From Mactromeris polynyma (Eukaryota; Mollusca; Bivalvia; Venerida; Mactridae): DNA of 64,000 nt. Location of the stretch: positions 37,792,401-37,856,400 of the forward strand of contig JASFXZ010000004.1 of the NCBI GenBank assembly GCA_032209605.1, in the 5' to 3' direction. Each line of letters begins with the position of its first letter. Position 1 is the stretch's first letter. Made by a program: the position numbers and the translations under genes. The notes beneath the pieces were generated by a model. It was not told where the DNA came from and made no database searches. It was given only the letters and a program-made list of their open reading frames with translations. This document shows, piece after piece, positions 12,701 to 27,700 of the stretch.

Positions 12701-15700
12701 AAAACAATACATGTACTATAAAAAATCAGAGCTTAATTAACTATGGATGGGAGATTTGATGCAAAATTTACAAAAACTCCTCTGTCTACAGTGCTTTGAC
12801 CAGAGACGTGATCATTTAGCAAGCAGGTTAACAGTCACCAAAGCCAAAAACTATATGAGCGCTGCTGTACGATTTCCAACTTCTATAAGTGACGTCGTTT
12901 CCAGAAAAAGTCACATGTGACATCATATGTGTCCCATATGGCAATATGAAAACGAAGTGACCATATGTAGTAAATATTGTTTCCTGCTTGCACATTGTGA
13001 CATCACATGTTGCATTTTCTTATAATGACATCACTTACCTAAGAGGTTGTAAATCCCATAGCAGCCCTCATATATGCCGATACACTAATGAATTATTTTT
13101 GAAAATACACAGCTGCCCTTACTATGCTTAATAAAGCTTGCAGGCCAAATCATTGTAGACATAGTCAGTGTCAATCTTGTAACAAGTTCAAATTATGTGG
13201 TTCTATATCTAGCTATATACCAATATACAGAAAGAAAGAAAAAACAAAAACATTAATTCACCAAAGGAATGAAATAAGGTTAAAAACCAACATAAAAACA
13301 TCACTCACCAACAACTGCCTGCGCTGCTGCATTAATACAATTAAAAATGAAATAATATAACACCGGCAACCACAAAAATCCAACAAGATTACACGAAACA
13401 TCACAAGCAAATTATAACAATAATCATCTACAAATAAGTAAATGATCAAATGCCAGCGGGTACAGTTTGAGATACCAAATCATTGATTATTTATCTTAAC
13501 ATGCAAACATTGCTTTCTCTGACGCACAATACCGGCACAATACCGCGCAAGGTGTAGCTCGTGTCATCATCATCATCTCTCAACTATTTACGATGACGTA
13601 GAGAGAAAAATTCTACAATTCTTCAGTGTTCTCTGTTCCATGTTACCAAACAGCAACAAGGAATAATTTATGTATAAACATTCAATAATTGTTATCAGTT
13701 CTCAGAGCTTCCAATTATCGCCCACACAATTTGTGTAAAACTCTTAAGCTTGGTTTAAAGACATAAGTTCTTTGAATTCAATTACTTTTGTTTACACCAA
13801 TTCTCAAAAGTTTGAAGCTTTGGTTTTCAAGAAGTAATTTCTAAGAATGTGATTACTTTAGTGTATACCAATTCACTTTAGTATGTTTGATATATAAGCA
13901 TTCAATCAGGGGTGTCACTCATTCTTATAGTAGCAGGGAAATCACCCAACATAGGAGGGGGTCAGGAGGCAGTCCCCTTATATTAAGGCTTAATTATGAT
14001 CACCTGTACCACTTCAGTATGTTTGATATACAAGCATTCAATTAGGGGTGTCACTCATTCTTATAGCAGCAGGGAAATCACCAAACATAGGAGGGGGTGA
14101 TGATGCTCAAGTTACCGTTCAATTTTACCGGCTTGGGGCCGGCTCTGATTCAATGCTGATTTGAATAACATCCAGTCCCCTTCCTGGGAAAACCGGTACA
14201 GGATCCTTGAAGGGGTGATGATCATGATTTGAACACATATCTTCAGGACTGAGCTGCTAACATCACATTTTATGTACTAGAATTACTCAACTTCTTCCTT
14301 TGCATACTACATAGAATGTAACTTGTTTAATGGATAGGACGTATTTTAGGGAGCTGTTGGGAAGATTTTCTTTAAATCCTTTAGATTAAAGTTTTGGCAA
14401 AGCTATTTACTCTGTGAAGGGACACGATATAAGAAAGCTTTATGTTGATCACCTAAGTCTATGATTTTTGCCAAATCCAGGGCACAAAACTCTGGGTAAA
14501 TCTGCCATATCTAACCCATAACAAGGCTGTATAGAATTACACATGTTATCCTGGTATGTATAGAAAAGGTGGAATGGGAGTGTTTAAACGGTTAAATAAT
14601 TCATTTTAGATTAACCAAGGGCACATAACTCTAGATCTATACACAAACGTAATTGAGATCTTATTGGCATTAATTCTGGCCAACTAACACTTCTCAGGAC
14701 CTGTAGTTTCAAACCTAGTGAGAACCCCGACAGCAACAAATGTTTAAGTGGTTTTACTATGATACTTGCTTCTTTAAACAACTGGCTGTAATAGGCCAAA
14801 CTGATCTTTTTGCCAAATAAATGATTCAAACAAGTAAAACAAGGGGCATAAAAAGAAGACGTCATTTTTTATTTTTTTTTGTATCAAATGAAAGAAGAAA
14901 AATATATCTGTAAGTAAACATAAAATTCTGTAAAACGATTTTTTGGGCACAAATACAGTTTTGTCGTTGAACAGTTATTAAGGAAAAGATATTATCTAAA
15001 ACAATTTAGATAAGTAAATAATAAAATAAACACCACAAAAATCATCTTAATATTTGCACTACAAACCATATAAACAAATATGGTAAACGTGCAGTGTGGC
15101 ATAAGGCATGCATAAAAATCATTTAGTAATCAAGATTGGAATATCAAATTTATGAGTTTATATAAAACCAAATTGATATCATTAATTCAATGAAGATGGA
15201 AGTTCAACGAAAATAATAATTTGTTTAGATATATTCAGATAGCTCACATAACAGTGAAAAACAAGCCACTCACACTGAATAAACTTTGTTAATTAAAGGA
15301 AAAAGATAAAGATTTCAACAAATCATTTTTCACCAAGTGATCTTTATAAACTACAGATGTTATCCCCAGGCAACGAGCACTGGTAACTTTCTTGATTTTC
15401 TCAAAATAACATTTCAAGCTCCTTATAATAGCATAGGATTGGTTGATATGGTGATAGATTGGAAAAATATGCTCAAACAAGCCTGGCTGAAAATGAACCT
15501 ATTTTAACAATTTAAAATACCTGTAAAAAAACTAACACTGGATTTAAAACTGAGCAATGAAATATCTACGCATAAGATACTAAGTATTATTTGACAAACA
15601 TAGAACTAATTTGGCAATAAAAGAATAAAACAAAAAAAGAAATTTGTAACCGTGGAAACTAGAGTATTTTTACATACATTTCATACGAAAAAGAACGTGT

Positions 15701-18700
15701 GAAATTTGAGTATGAGGTGGACACATATCAAGACATAATAAAGACATTTCTGATAAGCACAAAAAAAATTGCCATGCAAATGCATATTCATTGGCAAGAC
15801 AGAGAAAATACAAGTATTAACAAAATTAATTTTGATGGAGTTGGTTAATATATAAAATATTATTAAAATCATCTATTCCAATTTGGTAGCAAATCAGAAA
15901 TAGCATAAAGCACTGGTAATTGATTTTTTCTTAACAATACAGAGTTCAAATGTGAGACTTACCTGCTCTAAAATTTTGTTAAACACGGTACTTTTCTGTC
16001 GTATCCTCTGTAAATGGTCGTTATATCCACGTAAACCCGACAATGTCCCATCTGTAAGACGAACGCAATAGGAATACTGTAACACCATTTAATATCAATC
16101 CAAATTTCACACAAAGTACCCTAATTCTGAACAAATCCAGTGGGGTGCACCACACAGGAAGGGGCCAAAAGGGGCCAAACCCAAAAGAAAACAGCCAGAT
16201 TAACTATCTCCACGAAAGTCTAGATATTCCAGCACAGAATTTTGACATTAAGACGAAAATAAGAAACTTCATTTAGTGAGCAGTGTACATAGCTTAGCTG
16301 GATAATATCTTGTTCTGAGAAGAACTTCAGGCAATCATTACCAAGCACTTTGCCAGGTATAGTCGTAGACTGGCATCCATAAAACTCTACAACTCTATTC
16401 CAATTTAATGCGCCAATCTGATATAAATAACCCAATTATTTTCGGTACAAAAAACTTAATTCAAGTACCTCATGCTCGTAAAGTGTAAAGAAAAAAAAGA
16501 TGTAAAAATAAAACAGTAAGGGTTTAACGGCTTCAGGTGCAACTCACTTTCACACTTATACTAATTTCCTTATTGATATTTAACTCTTGACAGCAAATGG
16601 TGTCGATGTTGAAGAATGAATGGTTTAAAATGGAAACATTGGAGTTTATCACCAGAATTTATAACACAAACGAAATGACAATCACATGGACATCTGGACA
16701 TCTCGAGAGATTTAGTTTTTAAATTATAGACAAGGATTATTTATTCCAGAACAAACAATTTAGGTCAGCAATTAAATTAATTGAAGACCTATGGACGATG
16801 CATTTGAGTCAAGTAATAAAAAATGTAAAGAATAGGGATAGGAACAGTCATGGCGAATACCCATCGGTCAGGCGGACCTGACCGATAAAAACCGACCAGG
16901 TCCTATACAGAATGCCTGTGCGTCAGGTCCGTATGTCCGATACAGAACGATACGGGTCGTACGGGTTTTACAACATCCATTGCGGTTTACGCAATGTGGT
17001 CTTCTTACGCACCAATTGTCTGTACATTCGCTTGTCTTTCGGACATTTGAACTTCGATTGTGTCGTCAAAAAAGCATTTCAGGTGTGAATGTGAAAGTGA
17101 ATAATAATTTTTAACTGTTATTTAACGAAATACGCCAATTATTTGCACATTTGTGCATGATTTATTTACTTTCACTTTGAAATGAGCGGTAATTATCGGC
17201 CCGTAATTTTTAACAACATGTTTTCGGAGCGACAAGTTTGCATTCGGTCCGACAAGTTTTCCAAGGTTGTCAGACCAAATGACTGACAAGTCTTGGAAGT
17301 CATTCGCCATGACTGTAGGAATAAGTATGTACCAGCCTATTATCCATGCACAGAATCAGTTTCGCTGTTTTTTTTAAATTTTGGATATTTTTCAAAAGAA
17401 CTAGGTAATTGGGGCTTGTGTCAATGTTGGTAAACAAACAAATGATTTTCCTATTAAGTTCACTTAATGTCCTTTCATGCTTGAAACAAACTTTACAGTT
17501 ACCCGATGACTCGATCAGAAGATCGTTTACGTACCCATGTACAAATGTTTTTCTTGTTCCAATCCCCGAAATATCCATCTCTAATCCAATTAAATGCCAA
17601 TTACTTATAACAAAAAAATATTACAATTAATAACCAAATTTATTGAAGAATGAGCTTTTTTTATATATGACATACAGTAGCCCTGTTTGAAAGAGTTGAA
17701 ATGTTACGCAGGACTGTTTTAGAATAACGATTCCTTGCACACAAACAAAACATGGGAGACTATAACACTGGAAAGCCAGGAACCAGACACACAAACAAAA
17801 CATGGGAGACTATAACACTGGAAAGCCAGGAACCAGACACACAAACAAAACATGGGAGACTATAACACTGGAAAGCCAGGAACCAGATGTGGCAGCAATC
17901 AGCTGATTCTGGCATTTTTCAACACGTGAAATTTCAATCAATGTTTCTTCATTTAGATTCCTCCCCCAAATTTTTTTCTACCGGAAATTTATTATATGCA
18001 ATCACAGTTATAGTGGGGATTCTGACATGTCTGGGTGGATTCCAAAATGCACAGAAGTTCAGCATCATATAGCTACAACACTGCTTAATATTGCTCTAAA
18101 CCAGTTATGAAAAAATCAAAATGTGGACCATGTTAAAAACCCACCAGTGATAAAGTAATATTGAAATAATTCTTAAAGTAGCAGAAAAATCACTCAAAGT
18201 AGCTGGGAGTGTGTGGGGACTACTCCCCTTCATTATGATCATTCATAAAAGAAAAGTAGCCGGTGATGATGCTTAAGTTACTGGGTAATTTTGCAGGCTC
18301 CTGGCTCTTATTGACACCCCTGGAAATAACGCCTTTCATAGTAAATTAACCGGCTTATTATACAATAATATTAAGATTTACATCGTTAGTTTATCATATT
18401 AAAGGTGTTGGTTAGGCCTTGCTTGACTGCGTACAAACTGTTGATACTGAATAAGTTGTCGGATACTTGCATAAGGTCAAAATAAATTGTCATCCCTACC
18501 AAGGCCCCTTTTTTATGCAACCTTGACATTGGTAATTTCTTTAAAACAAGAAAAAGGGCCACACAGGCTTTCGAAGACATGGAAACCAGGCCCACAACCA
18601 CAACTAAATCCTAACACAAACATACTTTCTAACAAGAATTTAAAAAAAAAATAATAATCTAGCAATGAATTTACAACTACTTAAAATTCTTTACTGATTT

Positions 18701-21700
18701 TCGCAATAAGTAAACTCAAAACTGCAATGAGAGTTTCTTCAAAAGTTTTCAAACTAAAAAAATGTTTCATAGGATGCAATCTTCCAAGAAGAATCAACTT
18801 ATCTTCTCTAAGTCTTCTATCTTTCATCGAGATGAATGTTGTGCTTAGACTTTGAGAGATAACAAAATCAGATCAGTGCAAAAAAGGAAAGTTGCAAACT
18901 GAAGCATGCATGAAAGATGTAAGTGTTTAAGATTTTAGCCGCTAGATAAAACAATCTTACCAACTATTCAAGCGCAAGACAGGTGAATGGCTTAATATAA
19001 AAGCAAGATTAACCCCTACAGTGAAGCTAAAATGCACCTCCCCCCAAAAAAAACATAAAAGAGTTTGGTAAATTTGCTACAGGAAACTTTTACCTACATT
19101 AACCAGACTGTCTACCAATACACAGATAGCATCATTTAACAGCATTATGTCGGTCTTGCTATTACGTAAAACGTTACATTCTTGCACAATTTTAATTACA
19201 TTTCGGACTCCTTTTATCAACTGGCTATTTTATTACTGAAATGCTCTAAGATATTCAATTCAACTCGACACTTCAAAGCTCTAGATATTGTCAAAATCAC
19301 AAGTCCCAGACTGTAACAATTTAATTTCAACATAACTAGCATCATTACAAAATTTACAAAAAAAATCATTTTCATTGACATTTTTCCAAAAATGTGTTAT
19401 TGTTTATTCATAACATTCAACAGAACCAAAGTTTATAATCATTTTAAGTTGTTTATTAATAAGACAAAAGTGTTTTAGATCTAAAGATTCTATACCCGAA
19501 TACCTATAGATACAAAGTTAAGCACTATTTTACAGGTTTTTGTTATTCACTGACACTAGCTTTTATGCTACAAATCTTTTAAGAGCATACAATATCAAAC
19601 TATCCAACAATTTCAACAAATTCATCTGACATAACATCCTTGCTAAGTTAGTTTCAAAGGGCATAAAGGGAAGCTACTCTATGGGAAAAAATAATTTTAT
19701 CATTCTTTATATTATTTATCTATCTTGCTCTGAAGTTGTCTCATGCAACGAATGCCAACAGCATGTGTGTACCATTGTGTCAGAGACGGTTAAAGTATTC
19801 CAACTAAGGGAAGCAACACTGTGTAAAATATATTTTCTTTATATTTGAATTACTTCCCTTATTTTTATCAGATCATCTACTGCCAGATATATATTGTTTA
19901 TAATAATAATGTATTTTTTCTATCGCAGTTCATGCAACAAAGAAATTCTGTTTGAATTTGATTTAATTGATTTCTGAACCATTAATTAAATTGAGGATGA
20001 CAAGTAAACAATATGGATTCTGTACATGCATCATTACATGAATTTCTACTTAAATATTTTGCACTGCATTTAAGTAACAGTTAATTAAAAGTTGTTACAT
20101 AGATAGATGAATTGATCCTATGCAGAATTGTGGCATTTTAGTGCACATCTGTTCATACTCAGGACATTTTAAAAATGCACAATGTAGGATTTCTAAATTT
20201 TCATTGACTGACTTTTTAGGATACAAGAAAAACATTTGCCATGGTCTAGATGTGTATGCAACATGTTTGCTAAATTTCAAGACAATCAAAACATATTTCC
20301 ATGAAAAATGTGTTTCAAAATTAATAAAATGGAATTTAAAGAAGCATGGTTGGAAAAGAATTGTGTGTTTGAAATGCACTGAGTATATAACCATTAACCT
20401 AAGCCTATTTTTCCTGTCTAACTAGCGCAGCGAAATTGAATCCATACTTCGTGTGGTTTTGTCAAATAACTTCTTTAATGATATCAAAACAGATAATGAT
20501 GTATACACAAATTTCCACAAAATTGAAATATCATACAGGTGAGATAGAGTATCTTCCTAACCTAAGGCAACATTACATTATGTAAACATTACATATGGAG
20601 GGTTCAGCGTAAAGACTATCCTAACTCCTATGTATTTATATAGGTTTTATTATAGTCTTGCACTGAACACTCGATATACCAACAAAATGTTTTTTCTTCT
20701 TTTACTTTTGAGCTATTTAAATGCACAATAACATCCCTGACCCTAGGCCCTTTTCTATAGTTCCTAAGGGTCAGACTGTCTGACCCATTCCCAATGTATG
20801 GGGGTTTTCCCAATCAGAAAAAAATCTCAATCAAGGAGCACCTATGAAAAATTGTCTACTGGAAGGACCTGGTATATCTTGCCATTAACTCTGGCCATTA
20901 TTGTCCCTTGCGTCATAAATGTTGGACATTGTGTGTGTCTTTTTGATAGTTGATATAAGAAATGTAGATGAGAATGCTTGTTTTTATAAAATTAAGATAT
21001 GAAAAGCCTAATCTTTTCACTATGAAATTCCCAACATTGGATTTGAAGGGATTAAAGTTTTCCCAAATTGGCAAATTTTACGACGCAAATTTTACCAATT
21101 TATCTAGAAAAAGGCCTGGACCCAAACATCAAACTCCAGCTTTTTTGACTAGAACAATGGTTGATATATATGGAAAACCCTTACCCATAATGCCTTCTAT
21201 TTCTTCTTCTCCTTCTGATATGTGTAACCTTGGAGATGAGTCTGTCTCCATAGCAACATCACAATCTTCGCTAATATCTACATGATCCTTAGTAATGTCA
21301 CTTTCAGTATTTGGATCAACAAAAGCATCATTGTCATCAATTACAGATTCTAATGTTAACACATTTGGTAGCTCTTGAACTTTGTTACAAATTGCTTGAT
21401 ACTTGTCATCCAACACATCCTTAGAATCAGCGTTCACGTCTAGTGAAAAAAATGAAATAATTATTATGTAGATTAAATAACATTTTTTGCTAACAAATAA
21501 TTTGAGCGTTGACAGTAAATCTAGCGCAACAGCAGTTTGATAAAGAGGCAGAAGGATCAATTCCACTTTAACCCCATGAGAAATGCGGTTAAATAAATGC
21601 TTAAACATTTACCAAATATATATAATTGACTGCAATAAGTTGAAAATGAAAATTCTTTTAGAGACAGAATTTATAACCACGACCCGAATACTTTTTTCCA

Positions 21701-24700
21701 GGTAGAGAACTCCACTAAAGCACCAAGGCATTTCCACAATATAGTGTGAAATAATTTGAAGGAAAAAAGTCTGCAGAACAGTACTGCAGTATATATTTGA
21801 GTTTATGTGGATACCATATCTTAACTAAGGCCTATGTCAACAAATTTATGATTATCATCCATTTGTTTTGAAAATGATGGAGGGAATTTTTTTCAAATCC
21901 CAGAAAAGATAAGTATGTCTCTCACGCTATGCAAGGTCGGCTCTTTTTCTAGAAAACACACGAGGATGAGGTTGCATGAAAATAGGGAGCTGCATGGGAT
22001 GATAATCAAGTTATAAACTGCACAGTAATGCTAAAAGAATACCTGAAGGCTGAGAACTGTCCGTAGGCCAATCAGTCTGCCACTGACGTGATATGTCAAC
22101 CTCTTTGTTCTCAAGCTGTTTTTGTACACTTCGTAAAACCCTGATATCTTCCTCTGAAAATACATAATAGTATGGTTGTATAACAGGGGACAGTTATATT
22201 ACAGAGCGCAATCAACAAATATTTAGTGCAGTTCTTCCCCTCAATCCCCAATGTTCTATAGCATAGGACTTTGTTATTTCACTGTAATCCTTTTTCATGT
22301 TTCTTTGAAATTGCTTTTCATAGGCTACAAATCATTTCTAATAGAGCTTGTAAGATGATTTACTGTAGCACTTTCATTTAATGTGTTCACTAAACATTTA
22401 TCAGATATTCTACAAATAGAGAACATAAAGTGAATGTCCAGAGGTGTTCACTATCTTCAGATTTTTCAGTCAATTGAAAAATGTGAAATGAAAAACGGAT
22501 GTATGGGACACTTTGTAAACACTTTATTGTTGATACATGTATAGATAAATAATTAATTGATCTTTGATTGCTCCTTCAGTAGTAGTTGACAGCACTCTGG
22601 TTTTGAAACAACAATGTCCAAATTTAGCGATCGTGTACTCTACCAATGAGCTAAAAGGGCTGCCCCAGTGTATTAAGACTGTGTAAGGAGATGTCATTTA
22701 CCACACCATTCTCTTGCAGTATGTTGAAAAAACATCATATTCTAATAATATAAATTACCTATTGTTCTTCTGTGAGTTTCAAATTTGGATGTCAAGGTCA
22801 CATCACCGGTTTCCTGGGTCTGTACGAGCCCCTCAGCAGTATCAAACCACCTACCCTGGGGTACTAAACTGTGTATATTATATCTGAAATATACAGAAAC
22901 ATAGATAACACCAAAATACAAATGGTAATCAGTGCACAGAATTGTATTGCTTGTTGGTAAAATTGTCTTGTATTGATAAATTAAAGAGCTTCAGATTTAA
23001 GTCAAACATTCGGAGATTATCCATTCTTTACAATTTTTATATCCAAAATTTCCTTATACATTTGTATCCAAGTATTCTATATATATCAGTGTTCATCATT
23101 AGCATGTTTTACTGTATTTATTGATATACTTACTGTGACAAAAGTTCAGCTAAACCATCATGCCCGCATTTAATTGCCACATCACGAGGTAGTTCGCCAT
23201 TTTTGTTTGTTAGACTGAGTATCTGTTCACTGCCTGATTTACTGAGAAAGAAAGCAGCCACACAATTTAAACCCAGTCTTGCAGCAAAATGGAGCAATGA
23301 TTCTCGAGGTTGTAAAGGTTCTGAAACAGAAGTAAAACAAGAAATTATTGGTAGAACCGACGGTATGTACATAAGGAAAGGACCATAAGTATGTGAAAAA
23401 TCATTGAACCGCAACCAGCCAACAATATGTGCATCTCCTCTTGGTAGAGAAGCTTCCGATTAAGTTTCATTGAAGTCTGGTTGGTGGGTGAAAGAAAGCA
23501 CAGATAAGAATGCAGGACAGACAGACGTACGCACACACAAACTTCTTTACTAAACTGAGAAGCTAAAGTCTTGTTCCATACCTCTATACTGTCATTACAT
23601 TAAACTTACCAGATCTGAAAAGGTGGCGTCAATGTGCTCCACAAAATTTCATTCCTTGGACCCAAAAATATCAAAGCCTAAAAAAAGGGGCTAAAACTAA
23701 GATAAAATCTCCAAGGTCTCCTTACCTGTAGTACCGTCTGAGCCAAGTAAGGACCACCAGTCTGGGAATTCACAAAATGTCAAAGCTCGACTCAATCTCT
23801 TATCCAGCGTAGACAACTCTTCATCGGCAAGGTTAAAATTATCTGACTTGATTAGCTCAAGATCATCTAGAGCTTCAATGTTGAATACACTATCAACCAA
23901 GAAATGAGCTAGGTAAGAAGCGCTGTCCGTGAAAAAATGGAATGAACTGGCCGTAAGAATGACTTTACGATCACCTTGAAACTCAACAACACTAAGATTT
24001 ATGTCCTCTTCTTCATTACGTCCTGAAAATATTAAAAACATAATGGTTATATTGATACTCAACTACACTTGCAGGGCTCCATGTATTCACTGCGCATGAC
24101 ATCGCTTCTAATAATAGAACTAGGAATTCAGACATCATGTTATATTTAAAAATAAGCGAATAGGATGCAATTATGGAAACGATTTGTACAGTAATTGCAC
24201 GTATGATATATGGCACATTGATACAAGTATCAATAATTATCAACACAACCAGTCGGGCTAGTCAAACACAGGAATAACTAGACCCAATCAGCTTTTAACC
24301 AGGTAATGTTGTTCGGACGTGCCTTAGTGTCGAACCCTGGTAGTTCATGCTATTTTCAGTCACATATGGCAAACCAATAACAACCAGTTTCCAGTAACAA
24401 CTGACAACTTCCTCATATACTTCAGAAGTCGAGGACAAATGATTGGATGTACATGCATTAGCTGCCGTTAAATTATCGCATGAAATATATACTGCACTGT
24501 TTAAACCTATCACCTCCCAATTGACATTTGAGTGCTCTACCACTCTAGTCAACCAGACTAGCAGTTGACATCCTCTGCTAGAATCAAATTTGATAATATT
24601 CTGGATTCCACAGACATACACCAAATGATGGACAAATACATTACACACACACCATTATTAGAAACCAGTGTCACAAATCTAACAAAAGAGAACTTAATCA

Positions 24701-27700
24701 CCAGAAAATTTTAGCAAATGGATATGAAAGATAACCAGAATATGCAGGGGTGTCACTAATTCTTGAAGTAGCAGGAAAAAAAACAATAAAAGTAGGCGGG
24801 AGTCTGTCGGGTACTTCCCTGCATTATGATCAAGTAGCCAGGTGCTTAAGTTTCTGGGTAATTTTACCGGCTCCTGGCTCTTGCTAACACCCCTGAATAT
24901 GCGAAATCCTTTCTCCATACTCTAAACAAATCCTGGACTGGAAATGTCCCCGTACATACACATGAACTGCATTTATTTAGGCACCAGTCGCACCATTCAG
25001 TAAGTTCCAATCATTGTAGTGCATTTTGTTACCGCAAGTAGCTAGCATTTTACGGTAGTACAGACATGAAAGGTGAACATGCGAAGACATTAATTTTACA
25101 ACTGTACAATGTTGTTTATTCGGTTTTTATGAATCATCACATTTCATGTTCACATTTGCCTACCGACCATTCTTTAGCCTGTTTTTCTATACTGAATGCA
25201 CACCTTGATGTACATGCTATGGTTACTGTAGTTTTGGTTCATCAAATGTCTATCCCTAAACTATGTTTATAAAACAAACCACTAATGGTTTAATCAAGTA
25301 AATGATAACACTGTATTAATTAAATTGTTAAATTTATTCAATAGGATCTTATGTAATCTCCTTGAATTACCGATGAATTTTCTCGTAATTTCATTAACAG
25401 TAAATCGTTAAGTCTCTTTTTTTATCAAGTACAATTAAGTACACCAACATATTAGTTTAGGGCGGACAGTGTAATGGACAAGAATTTAGGTGCTTATTAC
25501 AGAAGCCTTAAGTTTGAATCTCGCATTAGTCATGATTACATCTCCTCTCAGACACCAGGACCTGGGATTGTAACGGAATCTTGCACTCAGCACTCAAATC
25601 ACAAAATTTACTCCTATAACCCTCATAGCGACTCACATTGGAGTGTGAAAATGTACGATAATGTTACCCGAGTGTTGAATATTCTTTGTGGCCCATTTTC
25701 TTAGAGAGCTTTGAGTGTGAAAATGAACTTTTATGAAACTATTATGATCGAGTGTGGAGAGTGGCACTGAAATGAAATATTTACTCCCATATCTAATATA
25801 ACCACACTAAAATCTCAGAGAAAATGGACCGAAAAGAATATGCAGCACTCATTTGACATTTTCACACTCAAATTTTCAATATCTGACTAATAAGAGTAAG
25901 TTTGAGATTTGAGTGCCTGAGTGTAAGTATCCGTAATAATCCCCGACCCTGCTGCAAGTAACTGAAACGCTGGTGTTAACAATATTACACCAATAATAAT
26001 AATAACAAAAATAATATTAAGAATCTTGAGTGGATTTTGTATACAAGTTTGACTGTACTGAATAATATAACTTGCCCACCTGGGTTACATGTGGTATCGT
26101 AAATCCTCTATCAGTATTTATTTACACCTTATTTCTATTTGAACATACTTCAGCTGGACAATATTTTCCTGCTACATAAAACAAATATATTCAGGGTCAA
26201 CATATACACATATAAATTCAGAGTATCCCTTATAGAATCACTTGTTTTAAGGTGATAAATGAAAACATGCAAACAATAAATGTGAAACTTTTTCACAGTA
26301 AAAAGATCTGTCCAAAAAACTATACATGCATAGATTTATGTTCAAAATGATACATGTATATTATGAATACAGAGAAACAATAATTTTCCGGGATTATGGC
26401 TTTAAAATACACAATTAAGAATACTAATAGCACGCAATAGAATGGTTCATATTTTCCATTTTACTTTTCATTTTAATTTTGTACCACTGACAACCTATTT
26501 CAATGAGATCAGTCTTGTGTTCAGTTACGGCTTACAGTTGCTCACATTACGAAACTGTTTTGTTTTTATCCTTGGCCCATAGTATCGCATTCACTGCACA
26601 CAGGGAACCAATTTCAAATGTTTGCCGCAAACACCTTTACTGAACGCAGAGCAGGAGAGACAAGTTTTATGATTGAGTCAGCAAAACACACACAATAAAT
26701 TAGCATAATATATCAAAACTTTCATAAACAATGAAAAATACCAGACAAAAAGGACCTTTATGCTTGGTTTATGTCATATTTTATAGTGCCCGAGTTAAGT
26801 GCATATTTACCATCTTCTCATACTGTAACTGTATTTTAAAAATATTTATCTTGTAAATCAGCAAATCTTTAGACAAACTAAACAATAGTTATGTTTTTTG
26901 AGTGACAATTGTGAAACAACAACTAATTATTACAAATAATGGATTTTTTTAAGAATATCGATGTACCATGCTCAACTAGTTTAGTCTCATTACTGAATAT
27001 TGAACAATACAAGCTAAGGCCTAAAAATATTATGCATGTTGACAACAAAATGACCTACAAAAAAAAGTATTGCCCAAAGTTATGTTATTTCTGTTCCTTT
27101 AAATAATATTTGTAGTTGAATCTTGTGTTGGGAGTTTTACGCCACTTCGTATGTTATTTCAGTAAAGTACAATTAGGTCAGCTGACTTAACCTTGAGTGT
27201 TGCTAGGTTACCAACCAGTACTAATATATTCTTCCAAAAGCAACTGACAATTTGCCAACATGAACCAGTAGGAGGGGGGGGGGGGGGGACAGAGGGGGCG
27301 GGGACACAACTTTTTGGACGTATTTTCTTCAGTCCAAAATACTGTACAACATATCACAAGAAAAAAATCTTGAAACAAGTTATTTGACCGAGCAAGCATC
27401 CCCGGATTTAGAACCAGCGCTAACTTATCCTACATCAAGCAAATGACAACACAATCAGTAAATCTTCAGCTTCTGATATCATTGTATTATGTTATGTCTT
27501 GAACAACAAATGAAGACTATTAAAAGGTAGATAATGCCAAGCGATATTTTGAGAAAATGACATGTTAATGTCTTCATAATTATAGACATACTCTAAAACA
27601 CTGCTGTGGTTGTATGAAACATAGACCTTTGTGGTAGCATTTACAAACAATTTTGTCATATTAACGACTAACCATAATTTAGCAAAAATCACGACTATGC

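Larger units (their letters stand above)
7791..15962 (-). other. RhoGEF intron between coding exons 8 and 9
   Basis: An 8.2-kb intron. It holds repeats listed separately: 8717-8886, 9598-9760, the 41-bp CCAAT array 10021-10450, 10532-10915, 12854-13073, and the MITE copies at 13908 and 14044. The open frames here (for example 11441-11924, both strands) show no motif. Confidence 0.5.
16052..21184 (-). other. RhoGEF intron between coding exons 7 and 8
   Basis: A 5.1-kb intron containing the element 16844-17317, the 50-bp triplicate 17738-17887, a MITE 18165-18321 and the hairpin element 20593-20676. Overlapping open frames at 20095-20425 on both strands are AT-rich and without motif. Confidence 0.5.

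Noticed and set aside
20095..20425. Overlapping ORFs on both strands of about 100 codons
   Set aside because: AT-rich, mirror-image frames inside an intron with no domain or splice support.
21440..21608. 5' extension of the ORF covering RhoGEF exon 7
   Set aside because: It precedes a good acceptor (TTTTTTCACTAG) and the phase fits only if the exon starts at 21439.
25066..25272. Plus-strand ORF of 68 codons
   Set aside because: Intronic, no motif, opposite to the host gene, composition like the surrounding AT-rich DNA.
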